From positions 1 to 55,827 of the forward strand of contig JAESPE010000009.1 of assembly GCA_016756835.1 (NCBI GenBank): DNA of 55,827 nt, written 5' to 3'. The notes below the pieces were generated by a model. The model did no database searches, was not told the origin of the DNA, and saw only the letters and a program-made list of their open reading frames with translations. This DNA is from a gamma proteobacterium endosymbiont of Lamellibrachia anaximandri (GTDB taxonomy: Bacteria > Pseudomonadota > Gammaproteobacteria > Chromatiales > Chromatiaceae). Shown piece after piece: positions 36,573-46,235 of the stretch. Positions within the stretch are counted from its first letter, which is position 1, and every line of letters begins with the position of its first letter. The position numbers and the translations under genes were made by a program.

Positions 36573-36773
36573 TCACTCCCGCTCCTCGATCCACGCCATC
36601 TGAATGGCTTCGAGGATCTTTTCTCCGGAGTGATCCGGGTCATCATCGAACTCGTCCAAGGCCAAAACCCAATTGTGCAGGTCGACAAAATTGACCGTCC
36701 TGGGATCAACCTCGGGATGGGTTTCATCCAATTCGATGGCAATATCCAGCACATCAATCCATTTCAGACTCAT
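36573..36773 (-). CDS. iscX: IscX, small acidic Fe-S assembly protein
   Basis: A 66-residue acidic protein that binds IscS and iron and modulates cluster assembly. The sequence is typical: MSLKWIDVLDIAIELDETHP, then EVDPRTVNFVDLHNWVLALD, then a D/E-rich EFDDDPDHS and the C-terminal ILEAIQMAWIEERE. It is the last gene of the isc operon, 11 bp after fdx. Confidence 0.95.
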   Translation of the reverse strand: MSLKWIDVLDIAIELDETHPEVDPRTVNFVDLHNWVLALDEFDDDPDHSGEKILEAIQMAWIEERE

Positions 36774-36784
36774 GGCATTTCCCC

Positions 36785-37123
36785 TCAGTGGTGCTCGGAC
36801 ACCATGTTGATGGTGTATTTCGGTATCTCGATGACCAGATCCTCATCCCCAACCACAGCCTGACAACTCAGGCGGGATTCCGCTTCCAGACCCCAGGCCT
36901 TATCCAGCAGGTCCTCTTCATCCTCTTGCGCCTCGGTAAGAGAATCGAAACCTTCCCGCAGGATGACGTGGCAGGTGGTACAGGCGCAGGACTTTTCGCA
37001 GGCGTGTTCGATCTCAATACCATTCTGTTGGGCTGCGTCACAGATGGTGGTGCCCGGCTCGACATCGAACGCAGCCCCTTCCGGGCAAATCTCTTCGTGT
37101 GGCAGGAAAATCAGTTGAGGCAT
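36785..37123 (-). CDS. fdx: 2Fe-2S ferredoxin of the isc operon
   Basis: A 112-residue adrenodoxin-type ferredoxin that supplies electrons to IscS/IscU for cluster assembly. Cluster ligands are visible as CEKSCACTTC (C-x5-C-x2-C) and a fourth Cys in LSCQAVV. The N-terminal MPQLIFLPHEEICPEGA and the acidic EAQEDEEDLLDKAWGLE are standard for IscFdx. It is cytoplasmic. It lies between hscA (12 bp upstream) and iscX. Confidence 0.96.
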   Translation of the reverse strand: MPQLIFLPHEEICPEGAAFDVEPGTTICDAAQQNGIEIEHACEKSCACTTCHVILREGFDSLTEAQEDEEDLLDKAWGLEAESRLSCQAVVGDEDLVIEIPKYTINMVSEHH

Positions 37124-37135
37124 CGATTCACTCCT

Positions 37136-39007
37136 TTATTCAAATTCGTTGACTTTATGACCAGCCATGGCTTCATGGATACTCTGATTCATGCGGCGCT
37201 CGACATAAAATCCGCAGGTCTTTTCGATGGCAGAGATGCCTTCCTTGATGGCATTGATATCCTCTGAGCGGGCGATTTCACGCAGTGCCGCCAAGGCAGC
37301 ATCAACAGTCCGGCGCTCGTCATCGTTGAGCAAACGATCTCCATCGGTCGCTAATGCCGCCTCCAGCGCCTCGATCACCCTGTCCGCGTCCACCTGCTGT
37401 TCCCGCAGGTTTCTTGAGTCCATATCATCCTGGGCATGATCGATGGAGTCACGCAGCATGGTCTCGATCTCGCCATCAGTGAGTCCGTAGGAGGGTTTGA
37501 CCTCGATACTCGCCTGCACCCCGCTGCTCTGTTCTTCGGCGGAGACGCTCAACAGCCCATCCGCATCCACCGCGAAGGTAACCCGGATACGCGCGGCACC
37601 CGCCACCATCGGCGGTATGCCGCGCAGTTCGAAGCGGGCCAGAGAGCGGCAATCGCTGATCAGCTCCCGTTCACCCTGCACCACGTGGATCGCCATCGCG
37701 GTCTGTCCATCTTTAAAGGTGGTGAACTCTTGGGCGCGCCCCACCGGAATGGTGGTGTTGCGGGCGATGATCTTTTCCGACAGCCCACCCATGGTCTCCA
37801 GACCCAGGGAGAGCGGAATGACATCGAGCAACAGCATCTCATCATCGGGTTTGTTGCCCGCCAGGATGTCGGCCTGGATCGCCGCACCCGCTGCAACCAC
37901 CCGGTCGGGATCTATATCCACCAGGGGTTCGGTAGCAAACAGATCGCCAACCCGTTCCCGCACCCTGCGCACCCGGGTGGAACCCCCCACCATCACGACC
38001 TCTTTGATCTCGTCGTTCTCAACCCCCGCATCCCGCATGGCGCGACGGCAGGCGATCAGGGTCTTTTTTATCAGCGGGTCGATCAATGCGTTGAACCGTT
38101 CGAGATCGAGTGAACCCTGCCAGCGGGAACCGTCCGGCAGTTCGATATCAAGAGGCACGGTATCAGCTTCGCTGAGTCCCTCTTTGGCGCTACAGGCGTC
38201 CTGCATCAGGCGGCGCAAAGTCATGTGGTCTGCATCATCCTGGATACCGGCCTGGATCATAATCCACTCTGCCACGACCTGATCGAAATCGTCTCCACCC
38301 AGGGCGGAATCACCCCCGGTGGACATCACCTCGAAGACGCCTTTGTTGAGCCGCAGAATCGACACATCGAAGGTGCCGCCACCCAGATCATAGATAGCGT
38401 GCACACCCTCGGCACCCTTGTCGAGACCATAGGCCACCGCTGCTGCGGTCGGCTCATTGAGCAGGCGCAAGACCTTCAGCCCAGCCAGTTTCGCCGCGTC
38501 CTTGGTCGCCTGGCGCTGTGCATCGTCGAAATAGGCTGGCACGGTAATCACCACCCCTGTCAGATCACCACCGAGCGTCTGCTCGGCACGTTGCGCCAGG
38601 GTTTTCAGGATCTCAGCGGAGACCTCCACCGGGGTGACATCACCAACAACGGTGCGGATTCGCGGCACTGCTGTCTCAGTCTGAACAAATTCGTAAGGCA
38701 GGCGGTTGCCGAGACTCTTGATATCCTCGACTCCCCGGCCGATAAGCCGTTTGGCAGAGGCGATAGTGTTCAACGGATCAGTCACTGCGGCAACGCGGGC
38801 CGCCTCACCGACGACCACGCCGTTTTCACCAAACTGCACCACTGACGGCAGCAGATGACGGCCCAACTTGTCCGGCAGCGTCTCCGCCTTGCCGCTGCGC
38901 ACGCTGGCCACCAGCGAGTTGGTGGTACCCAAGTCGATACCTGCCGCCAACTTATGTTGGTGCGGGGCCTGAGCCTGACCGGGTTCTGCAATCTGCATCA
39001 ATGCCAT
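37136..39007 (-). CDS. hscA: Fe-S cluster chaperone HscA (Hsp70 type)
   Basis: The 623-residue specialised Hsp70 that, with HscB, releases Fe-S clusters from IscU by binding its LPPVK motif. The ATPase domain is complete: [13 protein letters not shown], the [17 protein letters not shown] segment, [13 protein letters not shown] and [12 protein letters not shown]. The substrate-binding domain begins near [20 protein letters not shown]. Length and the N-terminal extension match HscA rather than DnaK. It lies in the order hscB-hscA-fdx, with a 27-bp gap after hscB. Confidence 0.97.
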   Translation of the reverse strand: MALMQIAEPGQAQAPHQHKLAAGIDLGTTNSLVASVRSGKAETLPDKLGRHLLPSVVQFGENGVVVGEAARVAAVTDPLNTIASAKRLIGRGVEDIKSLGNRLPYEFVQTETAVPRIRTVVGDVTPVEVSAEILKTLAQRAEQTLGGDLTGVVITVPAYFDDAQRQATKDAAKLAGLKVLRLLNEPTAAAVAYGLDKGAEGVHAIYDLGGGTFDVSILRLNKGVFEVMSTGGDSALGGDDFDQVVAEWIMIQAGIQDDADHMTLRRLMQDACSAKEGLSEADTVPLDIELPDGSRWQGSLDLERFNALIDPLIKKTLIACRRAMRDAGVENDEIKEVVMVGGSTRVRRVRERVGDLFATEPLVDIDPDRVVAAGAAIQADILAGNKPDDEMLLLDVIPLSLGLETMGGLSEKIIARNTTIPVGRAQEFTTFKDGQTAMAIHVVQGERELISDCRSLARFELRGIPPMVAGAARIRVTFAVDADGLLSVSAEEQSSGVQASIEVKPSYGLTDGEIETMLRDSIDHAQDDMDSRNLREQQVDADRVIEALEAALATDGDRLLNDDERRTVDAALAALREIARSEDINAIKEGISAIEKTCGFYVERRMNQSIHEAMAGHKVNEFE

Positions 39008-39034
39008 AATTCGTACGCTCTATGTAATGACGGA

Positions 39035-39580
39035 TCAGAGCTCGTCTTCCAGATCCGCCGCCACCGATTCGACTTCGGTGCGCAGTTTCTGCAGAAAACG
39101 CATCTTGCGCAGGATCTCCCGCGCGTCTTCCAACTGGTCAGTGGTAGCGCTCTCAAACTGCACCGCCATCTGCCCGACCAAAGTCTTGATCTGTTTGTTG
39201 ATTCGGCCACGCAAGTCGAGCACGGCCTCGTAGGGATCATCCTGATTTCGTACCCCTTCCAGCTCTTCCCTCAGTTCCATCTGCTGCATCAGGAAGGCCA
39301 TGTCGCTGGTGGTCTCTTTCTGGGCATCCATTTCGATGCCATGCATGGTCAATAGATAGGTGGCCCTGGCAATGGGATCCTTGAGGGTTTCAAAGGCTTC
39401 GTTGATGCGGCTTGCGCCCTGCAGCGAGAGGAGACGTTCCTGCTCGGAGGCGTTGGCGTAGCGGTCGGGATGGATAACCCGCTGCAGATCCCGATATCGA
39501 TCGGAGAGCGAATCAGCATCCACGATGAAGCCGACCGGCAGGCCAAAAAGCTCAAAATAGTTCTTCGAAAAATCCAGCAT
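39035..39580 (-). CDS. hscB: Fe-S cluster co-chaperone HscB
   Basis: The J-domain co-chaperone that brings IscU to HscA and stimulates its ATPase. In the 181-residue protein the J-domain covers residues about 5-75 and contains the HPD motif in RVIHPDRYANASEQE. The C-terminal three-helix domain binds IscU (FLMQQMELREELEGVRNQDD). The N-terminus MLDFSKNYFELFGLPV aligns with known HscB starts, so the ATG at 39580 is secure. It has no Shine-Dalgarno: the U-tract of a hairpin ends four bases before the ATG. Confidence 0.95.
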   Translation of the reverse strand: MLDFSKNYFELFGLPVGFIVDADSLSDRYRDLQRVIHPDRYANASEQERLLSLQGASRINEAFETLKDPIARATYLLTMHGIEMDAQKETTSDMAFLMQQMELREELEGVRNQDDPYEAVLDLRGRINKQIKTLVGQMAVQFESATTDQLEDAREILRKMRFLQKLRTEVESVAADLEDEL

Positions 39581-39584
39581 ATCG

Positions 39585-39611
39585 AAAAAAACGGCTGTCC
39601 GGGGACAGCCG
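39585..39611 (-). terminator. Intrinsic-terminator-like hairpin between iscA and hscB
   Basis: On the minus strand a perfect 9-bp stem CGGCTGTCC/GGACAGCCG with a 2-base loop is followed by seven Ts, then CGAT and the hscB ATG. It lies inside the isc operon and would reduce read-through from iscRSUA into hscBA-fdx-iscX. Confidence 0.8.
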
Positions 39612-39648
39612 ATTTATCACCTGTTGTTACGACTTTGAAAAAAGAGGG

Positions 39649-39972
39649 TCAGACCTGAAAACTCTCACCACAACCACACTCGCCCTTGGCATTCGGGTTG
39701 TTGAACTTGAAACCTTCGTTGAGTCCTTCCTTGGTGTAATCGATCTCAGTGCCGTCAAGATAGACAAGGCTTTTGGGGTCGATAATGACCTTTACACCCA
39801 AGTCTTCGAATACCTGGTCATCCTCGTCCAGTTCATCGGCGAACTCCATCTCGTATGCCATACCGGAGCAGCCGGAGGTACGCACCGCCAGGCGGATGCC
39901 GATCCCCTTGCCCCGGTTCGAAAGGAACTGTTGCACATGTTTTGCGGCAGCTTCTGTGATCGTAATCGCCAT
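39649..39972 (-). CDS. iscA: A-type Fe-S carrier IscA
   Basis: The 107-residue A-type carrier that accepts or delivers Fe-S clusters or iron. The three ligand cysteines are present in [10 protein letters not shown] and in the C-terminal [10 protein letters not shown]. The start [17 protein letters not shown] is typical. It is cytoplasmic. It lies after iscU and before the hairpin that precedes hscB. Confidence 0.96.
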   Translation of the reverse strand: MAITITEAAAKHVQQFLSNRGKGIGIRLAVRTSGCSGMAYEMEFADELDEDDQVFEDLGVKVIIDPKSLVYLDGTEIDYTKEGLNEGFKFNNPNAKGECGCGESFQV

Positions 39973-40019
39973 TTAACTTCTCCAGAATCGAACCTGTAAC
40001 TTCGATTCTACAACGGATA

Positions 40020-40403
40020 TCAATCTGTATTCTTTTTTGCGTAGTCCTGGATCGCCGCCTTGATGGCATCTTCCGCCAATACGGAGCAGTGAACCTTAAC
40101 CGGCGGCAAAGCCAACTCTTCAGCGATCTCGGAGTTCTTGATCTGCTGCGCCTCTTCCAGGGTCTTGCCCTTCACCCACTCGGTTAGCAGGCTGCTGGAG
40201 GCGATTGCGGAACCGCAGCCGTAGGTTTTGAAACGTGCGTCTTCAATCACACCGTCATCACCCACTTTGATCTGCAGACGCATCACGTCACCACAGGCGG
40301 GCGCACCCACCATGCCGGTGCCGACACTCTTCTCTTCTTTGTCGAACGCACCTACGTTACGGGGGTTCTCGTAGTGGTCGAGTACTTTATCACTGTATGC
40401 CAT
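40020..40403 (-). CDS. iscU: Fe-S scaffold IscU
   Basis: The 127-residue scaffold on which IscS-derived sulfur and iron are built into 2Fe-2S clusters. Cluster cysteines are in VGAPACGDVM, TYGCGSAIASSS and KVHCSVLAEDA, with the stabilising Asp in CGDV. The HscA-recognition motif LPPVK precedes the third Cys. It starts MAYSDKVLDHYENPRNVGAF as in other IscU proteins and follows iscS with a 26-bp gap. Confidence 0.97.
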   Translation of the reverse strand: MAYSDKVLDHYENPRNVGAFDKEEKSVGTGMVGAPACGDVMRLQIKVGDDGVIEDARFKTYGCGSAIASSSLLTEWVKGKTLEEAQQIKNSEIAEELALPPVKVHCSVLAEDAIKAAIQDYAKKNTD

Positions 40404-40429
40404 AACCTTAACCTCTTAAAACTGATCGC

Positions 40430-41644
40430 TCAGTGCGCCGCCCACTGAATCGATTTCAGATCGATACCATCTTTGAACATCTCCCACAAAGGAGAGAGTT
40501 CACGCAATCGATCGACCTCGGTACGGATCTTCTCTACCGCATAATCCACCTCTTCCGCCGTACTGAAACGGCCGATGGAAAAGCGAATCGAGCTGTGGGC
40601 CAATTCATCTTCCCGCCCCAACGCACGCAGGACGTAACTGGGCTCGAGACTGGCGGAGGTACAGGCGGAACCGGATGAGACCGCCAGATCCTTCAACGCC
40701 ATAATCAGAGATTCACCTTCGACGAAGGCAAAACTCACATTCAGGTTGCCGGCGACACGCTGTTCTTCATCGCCGTTGAGGTAGACCTCTTCCATATCCT
40801 TGAAACCGTCCCAGAGGCGTTGACGCAGCCCGAGCAGACGCTCGTTTTCCGTCGCCATCTCTTCACCGGCAATACAAAAGGCTTCGCCCATGCCGACAAT
40901 CTGGTGGGTCGCCAGGGTGCCGGAGCGCATGCCGCGTTCATGACCGCCACCGTGCATCTGGGCTTCCAGGCGTACACGGGGTTTGCGCCGCACATAGAGA
41001 GCGCCGATGCCTTTCGGTCCGTAGATCTTGTGCGCCGAGAAGGACATCAGATCCACCTTCAGTTCTGCCAGGTCGATCGGCACCTTGCCGGCACTCTGTG
41101 CTGCATCCACATGGAAGAGGATCTTGCGTGCACGAGTCATCTCGCCGATTGCGGCAATATCCTGGATCACGCCCACTTCGTTATTGACGTGCATAATGGA
41201 GACGAGAATAGTGTCGTCACGCAGCGCCGCTTCAAGTTTCCCCAAGTCAATCAGACCACTGGGTTCCGGATCGAGATAGGTGATCTCGAATCCTTCACGC
41301 TCAAGCTGGCGACAGGTATCCAGCACCGCCTTGTGTTCCGTCTTGCAGGTAATAATGTGCTTGCCGCGTTTCTGGTAGAAATGCGCTACACCCTTGATCG
41401 CAAGATTATCTGATTCGGTGGCACCGGAGGTCCAGACAATCTCTTTCGGGTCGGCATTGATCAGATCCGCCACCTGCTTGCGCGCCAGGGTCACTGCCTC
41501 ATCCGCGCTCCAACCGAAAGGGTGGGAACGGGATGCAGGATTACCGAATTTTCCGTCGGGTGTGAGGTAACTGCACATCAACTCCGCGACGCGGGGATCC
41601 ACCGGCGTGGTTGCCGAGTAATCCATATAGATCGGTAGCTTCAT
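40430..41644 (-). CDS. iscS: Cysteine desulfurase IscS
   Basis: The PLP enzyme that takes sulfur from L-cysteine and passes it as persulfide to IscU, ThiI and TusA. In the 404-residue protein the PLP lysine is in [15 protein letters not shown] and the catalytic cysteine loop is [20 protein letters not shown]. The N-terminal [13 protein letters not shown] and the C-terminal [16 protein letters not shown] (the IscU-docking end) are those of IscS group I. It is cytoplasmic and lies between iscR and iscU. Confidence 0.97.
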   Translation of the reverse strand: MKLPIYMDYSATTPVDPRVAELMCSYLTPDGKFGNPASRSHPFGWSADEAVTLARKQVADLINADPKEIVWTSGATESDNLAIKGVAHFYQKRGKHIITCKTEHKAVLDTCRQLEREGFEITYLDPEPSGLIDLGKLEAALRDDTILVSIMHVNNEVGVIQDIAAIGEMTRARKILFHVDAAQSAGKVPIDLAELKVDLMSFSAHKIYGPKGIGALYVRRKPRVRLEAQMHGGGHERGMRSGTLATHQIVGMGEAFCIAGEEMATENERLLGLRQRLWDGFKDMEEVYLNGDEEQRVAGNLNVSFAFVEGESLIMALKDLAVSSGSACTSASLEPSYVLRALGREDELAHSSIRFSIGRFSTAEEVDYAVEKIRTEVDRLRELSPLWEMFKDGIDLKSIQWAAH

Positions 41645-41675
41645 CTTTTAACTCCAAAAAATCCGCTAATTAGCT

Positions 41676-42170
41676 TCAGGCGTTGGCCCGTGGGGAAGCC
41701 GAAGTCAGCTCTGTGATATCGATGTCCGGCGTGTCCGGATGATCCTGCCGGGTCGAAACCTCTCGCACCGCCTGACGATCCATCAGATCCTGCAGACTGA
41801 TCTTATTGAGGTAGCTGTAGATCTGGTTACTGAGATCCTGCCAAAGATCATGGGTAAGACAGCGTTCGTTATTCTGGCAGTTGTGGGCACCGTGGCAGCG
41901 GGTGGTATCCATGTTCTCATCCACTGCGGTGATCACTTCGCCAATATGGATCTCGCCCGCTTCCCGACCCAGGCTGTAACCGCCACCGGGACCACGAACA
42001 CTGGAGACCAGGGCTTTTTTTCGCAGACGCGAGAAGAGTTGCTCAAGATAAGAGAGGGAGATCCCCTGACGCTGGGCAATGTCTGCAAGGGTAATCGGCC
42101 CCTTGCCATAGTGCAGTGCCAAGTCCAACATGGCTGTTACCGCGTAGCGGCCTTTTGTGGTAAGCTTCAC
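41676..42170 (-). CDS. iscR: Fe-S-responsive repressor IscR
   Basis: A 164-residue Rrf2-family winged-helix regulator. With a 2Fe-2S cluster it represses the isc operon. The DNA-binding part is [20 protein letters not shown] with a recognition helix near [15 protein letters not shown]. The cluster ligands are C-x5-C-x5-C with a nearby His, in [17 protein letters not shown]. It starts at a GTG (42170) with GGAG eight bases upstream. The upstream promoter carries a recognisable IscR-type site, so autoregulation is expected. Confidence 0.96.
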   Translation of the reverse strand: MKLTTKGRYAVTAMLDLALHYGKGPITLADIAQRQGISLSYLEQLFSRLRKKALVSSVRGPGGGYSLGREAGEIHIGEVITAVDENMDTTRCHGAHNCQNNERCLTHDLWQDLSNQIYSYLNKISLQDLMDRQAVREVSTRQDHPDTPDIDITELTSASPRANA

Positions 42171-42201
42171 TTTATCGGCTCCAAGTATATCCTTGAGCGC
42201 T

Positions 42202-42233
42202 AATATACAATCCCTAGTAAATTAGTCAAGTAT
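42202..42233 (-). promoter_or_regulatory. isc operon promoter with IscR type 1-like site
   Basis: On the minus strand, -35 TTGACT (42224-42229) and -10 TATATT (42202-42207) are 16 bp apart. The sequence ATACTTGACTAATTTACTAG and the next bases (42233 down to 42209) match the E. coli type 1 IscR consensus at most positions, with three mismatches by my count. It covers the -35 box, which fits repression by holo-IscR. Confidence 0.8.
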
Positions 42234-42256
42234 TCCCTCCGCGATTATTGCAAGGT

Positions 42257-43087
42257 TTAACCCTTGGCATCCTCGGAAACCTCTTCGTCATCCAGCTTTA
42301 ACAACTCTTCCGCAGTGGAAAAGATTTCACAGGAATCGAGTTCAGGCATGGATTCATCCGTATCTTCCAACCCCATGCTCTTCAGCGCCTCACACATGGA
42401 CTCCATCTTTTTGTCCATAACATGCATATGATCGAGCATGCAGTTGATGGCGTGAGCAACAGGGTCCGGCGCATCCTTGGTGGCGCCATAGGCATCAAAT
42501 CCGATCTTCTTGGCAATCGCCTCGCGATGACCGTTGTCTCCGGTTTTTTCCGGACGGATCAGTCTGCCGGGCACACCAACAGCAGTTGCCCCGGCCGGTA
42601 CATCTTTCACCACCACGGCATTTGAGCCGATGCGGGCATCTTCGCCAATCTCTATAGGGCCCAATACCTTGGCGCCGGCACCCACCACCACGTTGTTTGC
42701 GAGGGTCGGATGACGTTTGCCCTTCTGCCAGCTGGTGCCACCGAGCGTCACCCCGTGATAGAGGGTGCAGTCATCGCCAATGACCGCAGTTTCACCGATC
42801 ACCACACCCATACCGTGATCAATGAAAAAACGACGGCCAATCCGGGCACCAGGGTGGATCTCTATACCTGTCAGCAACCGGGCAATGTTGGAGAGCATCC
42901 TGGCCAACCATTTCAAGCCAAGATTCCAGAGCCCATGGGAGGCCCGATGGAACAGAATCGCATGCACGCCAGGATAGGTAGTGATGATTTCAAACGTCGT
43001 TCGAGCAGCGGGATCACGCTCGAAGACGCTCTGAATATCCTCTCTCCACCTGGATTGTCTGGGATTCTCTTTGGTTTCCTGCTGCAC
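42257..43087 (-). CDS. cysE: Serine O-acetyltransferase CysE
   Basis: CysE makes O-acetylserine, the precursor for cysteine. The 276-residue protein has the N-terminal helical part ([34 protein letters not shown]) and a left-handed beta-helix of hexapeptide repeats with [19 protein letters not shown] and HGVTLGG. It has an unusual acidic C-terminal tail of about 80 residues ([35 protein letters not shown]). It is upstream of iscR on the same strand, the common isc-linked location, which couples cysteine supply to IscS. Confidence 0.95.
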   Translation of the reverse strand: MQQETKENPRQSRWREDIQSVFERDPAARTTFEIITTYPGVHAILFHRASHGLWNLGLKWLARMLSNIARLLTGIEIHPGARIGRRFFIDHGMGVVIGETAVIGDDCTLYHGVTLGGTSWQKGKRHPTLANNVVVGAGAKVLGPIEIGEDARIGSNAVVVKDVPAGATAVGVPGRLIRPEKTGDNGHREAIAKKIGFDAYGATKDAPDPVAHAINCMLDHMHVMDKKMESMCEALKSMGLEDTDESMPELDSCEIFSTAEELLKLDDEEVSEDAKG

Positions 43088-43243
43088 AACCTATACCCGA
43101 CTAAATTAATCAAATATCAATGGAATAGTGACATGGGGGTGACAGATTATCCATAATACCATGCGAAATACTAGGTTATTGTGTCCGCAGGGATTGGAAC
43201 CTATGCAGAATGTGGTGATATTGAGCGCAAGCCTCGACTTGGG

Positions 43244-43969
43244 TCAACGACGCATCGACTTGCGTCCCTGGGCAACACTCAGGATTCCCCGCAGGATATT
43301 GAGCTCATCAACATCCGGCCGGGCACGGTGAAACAGGCTGCGCAACCTGCGCAGCAGCTTGTCTGACTGGCGGGGATTGGCAAAACCAATATCCTCCAGA
43401 GCCTGAGCCAGATGGCCATGAAACCCCTCCATCATCTCCGCAGTGGCCACCTCTCGGAGAGGTTCCTGAGCCGTCTCCCGCCCTTCCAGCCAGGCAAGAT
43501 AGATTTCATAGCTGAGCACCTGAACCGCAGCACCGAGATTCAATGAACTATAGGCGGAGTTGGTGGGAATATGGACCAGAAAATTGCAACGGTCCAGCTC
43601 CTCGTTAGTGAGTCCTGAGCTCTCTCGGCCGAAGACCAGGGCAACCTCGCCCACTGCACTCTCCTCGATGATCTTTGCCGCGCAGGCCCGCGGATTCAAC
43701 AGAGGCGAGGAGACAGTCCGCTCACGGGCGCTGGTGCCTATTATCAGACGGCATCCCTTCAGTGCCTCGTCGAGGCTGTCGCAGACCGGCGCCCGCGCAA
43801 GCAGATCATCCGCCCCCGAGGCCCGGGCGGTCGCCTCTTCGCTCGGAAAATGCTTCGGTGACACCAGAACAAGCTGCTCCAGGCACATATTATTCATCGC
43901 CCGGGCCGCAGCACCGATATTTCCGGGGTGGCTGGTCTCCACCAGCACGATTCGTACACGATTCAACAT
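43244..43969 (-). CDS. trmJ: tRNA (Cm32/Um32) methyltransferase TrmJ
   Basis: A 241-residue SPOUT-class RNA methyltransferase that 2'-O-methylates residue 32 of several tRNAs. SAM-knot motifs are present: VETSHPGNIGAAARAMNNM near the start, VALVFGRESSGLTNEEL in the middle and IPTNSAYSSLNLGAAVQVL. It is cytoplasmic, leftward and upstream of cysE with a 156-bp gap. It is divergent from suhB across 88 bp, an arrangement common in gammaproteobacteria. Confidence 0.95.
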   Translation of the reverse strand: MLNRVRIVLVETSHPGNIGAAARAMNNMCLEQLVLVSPKHFPSEEATARASGADDLLARAPVCDSLDEALKGCRLIIGTSARERTVSSPLLNPRACAAKIIEESAVGEVALVFGRESSGLTNEELDRCNFLVHIPTNSAYSSLNLGAAVQVLSYEIYLAWLEGRETAQEPLREVATAEMMEGFHGHLAQALEDIGFANPRQSDKLLRRLRSLFHRARPDVDELNILRGILSVAQGRKSMRR

Positions 43970-44057
43970 GGGCGCAAGGGTACCGCATGAACAACCTCAA
44001 GACCAAAACCGGTTTTCTGCTTTATCCGCCATGCCGCTTGCTGTATCTTTGCCGCCC

Positions 44058-44855
44058 ATGAACCCAATGGTAACCATCGCTGTCCGTGCTGCACGTGACG
44101 CCGCCCGTGTGCTGATGCGCAATTTCAATCGGCTCGATACCCTCAACGTCACCGACAAGGGGATGCACGATTATGTCAGCGAGGTGGACCGGATAGCCGA
44201 ACAGGCGATTATCGATGTTTTGCGGGACAAATACCCCAATCACGCCATACTGGCGGAAGAGAGTGGCAGTCACCCAGGTGACGACTTTCAGTGGATCATA
44301 GACCCGCTGGACGGTACCACCAACTATCTGCACGGGTTCCCCCAATTCTCCATCTCCATCGCCCTGCGACACAAGGGTAGACTGGAAGTAGGCGTGATCT
44401 ATGATCCGCTGAATGAGGAGATGTTCACCACCAGCCGTGGTTCCGGCGTCCAGCTGAACGATCGGCGTTTGAGGGTCTCCAGCCGCAAGAGCCTGGATGG
44501 AGCGTTATTGGGAACCGGTCTGCCCTACCGTGATTTTCGTTTTACGGAAAACTATATGGGCATGCTCAAAGACCTGATGGCTGACACTGCAGGGATACGC
44601 CGCCCCGGCTCCGCCGCGCTTGATTTCGCCTATGTGGCCGCCGGGAGGCTGGACGGTTTTTGGGAACTCGGCCTCGCCGAATGGGATTTTGCCGCAGGCG
44701 CTCTCATGGTGCGCGAGGCTGGTGGCCTGGTTACCGATATCTCCGGCGGCGAGCGTCACTTTGAGACCGGCAATGTCATCGCCGGCAACATCAAGGTGCA
44801 CAACGCCATATTGCGCCGTATCCTTCCCCACCTGGACGATAGACTTACCGCTTAA
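44058..44855 (+). CDS. suhB: Inositol-1-monophosphatase family protein SuhB
   Basis: A 265-residue Mg-dependent phosphatase of the inositol monophosphatase family. In E. coli SuhB also joins the rRNA antitermination complex. The metal motifs are intact: ILAEESG, WIIDPLDGTTNYLHGFP and GLAEWDFAAGALMVREAGG. The start MNPMVTIAVRAARDAARVL aligns with E. coli SuhB; a much longer upstream open frame is antisense to trmJ and is not coding. It is divergent from trmJ. Confidence 0.95.
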   Translation: MNPMVTIAVRAARDAARVLMRNFNRLDTLNVTDKGMHDYVSEVDRIAEQAIIDVLRDKYPNHAILAEESGSHPGDDFQWIIDPLDGTTNYLHGFPQFSISIALRHKGRLEVGVIYDPLNEEMFTTSRGSGVQLNDRRLRVSSRKSLDGALLGTGLPYRDFRFTENYMGMLKDLMADTAGIRRPGSAALDFAYVAAGRLDGFWELGLAEWDFAAGALMVREAGGLVTDISGGERHFETGNVIAGNIKVHNAILRRILPHLDDRLTA

Positions 44856-44979
44856 TTCCTGATACGGCGAATCCGCTTCACAGTTTTCCCCGTTTTTGCA
44901 TCCCCATCCTCAAGATTACCGCCCGCCGACCGTTACCGGAGATAACATCGGTAACAACTGTAAAAGCGGAACCTACCTA

Positions 44980-45222
44980 ATGGCGAATAAGAACAATATC
45001 GACCAGGCACTCAGCGACCGGGCACTGGAAATGGTGATGAGGGATGTACTGGATGGGGTGCAGGACATCTCACTGCAGTCAGCGTTTACCGACAATCCCT
45101 ACAATGTGGATATTATCTCTATCGAACGACCCGACAAGCAGGGTGACGATCAAGATAAAGCCGGGATGAGCCCCAACAATGCTGAGGTCATCTATCCACC
45201 GGCATTCTGCAAGACCGCGTAG
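44980..45222 (+). CDS. Small hypothetical protein
   Basis: An 80-residue frame starting MANKNNIDQALSDRALEMVM. It continues with DGVQDISLQSAFTDNPYNVD and ends in a polar segment (YPPAFCKTA). There is a weak Shine-Dalgarno (GGAA). It has no recognised domain, signal peptide or membrane helix. It follows suhB in the same direction after 124 bp and is convergent with secF. I consider it a plausible but unproven gene. Confidence 0.45.
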   Translation: MANKNNIDQALSDRALEMVMRDVLDGVQDISLQSAFTDNPYNVDIISIERPDKQGDDQDKAGMSPNNAEVIYPPAFCKTA

Positions 45223-45280
45223 CTAACACTAACAGGCCCGTTATCAGGCGGTCCTGAAACCGCTTGATACGACAACTGAA

Positions 45281-46225
45281 TCAGGGGGTTTCCTCGACAT
45301 CGGCACCCTCTTTTTCAACCGGCATCAGATCATCCTTGCTGATACCCATCATGATGATCGCCGTGCTCGCCACGTAGATGGAAGAGTAGGTACCAACCAC
45401 CACACCCACGATCAGTGCCAGGGCAAAACCGTGGATGATCTCACCGCCAAAGACAAAGAGCGCAATCAATACCAGCAGGGTAGTCAGGGATGTGACCAGA
45501 GTACGGGTGAGGGTCTGGTTTAGCGAGGCATTGATAATCTCGACTGCGCTGCCTTTGCGAATCTTGCGGAAGTTCTCACGAATGCGATCAAATACGACGA
45601 TGGTATCGTTCAGTGAATAGCCGATCACCGCCAGCACAGCGGCCAGCACCGGCAGGTCGAACTCAACCTGGAACAGGGAGAAGATGCCGATAGTAAAGAT
45701 CACATCATGCACCAGCGCAATAACCGCGCCCACAGCAAAACGATACTCAAACCGTATGCCCACATAGATCAGAATACCAATCAACGCATAGAGCATGGCG
45801 AGACCGCCGTCTTCGGTCAGCTCATCACCGACCTGTGGCCCGACAAACTCTACCCGTCTCATATCAGCCTGGCCATCCGCCAATTTGCTCATTGCCGCGA
45901 AAGCGCTGGTGCTGATGGCCGCACTGTCTGCACCATCCTTGGGTGCCAACCGAACCAACACGTCCCTGGATGTGCCAAAGTGCTGCACCGTTGCCTCGGA
46001 AAAACCTTCCGCAGCCAGTGCTTCACGAACCTTCGGTAAATCAACCGTTTCCTGATAACCCACTTCGACAAGAGTACCACCGGTAAAGTCGATACCCAGG
46101 TTCAGGCCACGCACCACAATGGAGGCCAACGCAACCAGGATCACTGCACTGGAAACGATCAGGGCGAGCTTACGTCCGCCCATGAAGTTAAACTTTGTCG
46201 TCTTTTTGAAGATCTGCATAGTCAA
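45281..46225 (-). CDS. secF: Protein translocase subunit SecF
   Basis: With SecD and YajC, SecF uses the proton gradient to help preproteins through SecYEG. In the 314-residue membrane protein the first helix is ALIVSSAVILVALASIVVRG, with GLNLGIDFTGGTLVEVGY following it. Five more helices come after the periplasmic domain, with the typical VIGYSLNDTIVVFDRIREN. It starts 10 bp after secD ends and is the last gene of the queA-tgt-yajC-secD-secF group. Confidence 0.97.
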   Translation of the reverse strand: MTMQIFKKTTKFNFMGGRKLALIVSSAVILVALASIVVRGLNLGIDFTGGTLVEVGYQETVDLPKVREALAAEGFSEATVQHFGTSRDVLVRLAPKDGADSAAISTSAFAAMSKLADGQADMRRVEFVGPQVGDELTEDGGLAMLYALIGILIYVGIRFEYRFAVGAVIALVHDVIFTIGIFSLFQVEFDLPVLAAVLAVIGYSLNDTIVVFDRIRENFRKIRKGSAVEIINASLNQTLTRTLVTSLTTLLVLIALFVFGGEIIHGFALALIVGVVVGTYSSIYVASTAIIMMGISKDDLMPVEKEGADVEETP

Positions 46226-46235
46226 TCCGCCTTTA

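Noticed and set aside
43560-44057. Long N-terminal extension of suhB
   Set aside because: The extension is antisense to trmJ, and the protein homology begins at the ATG at 44058.
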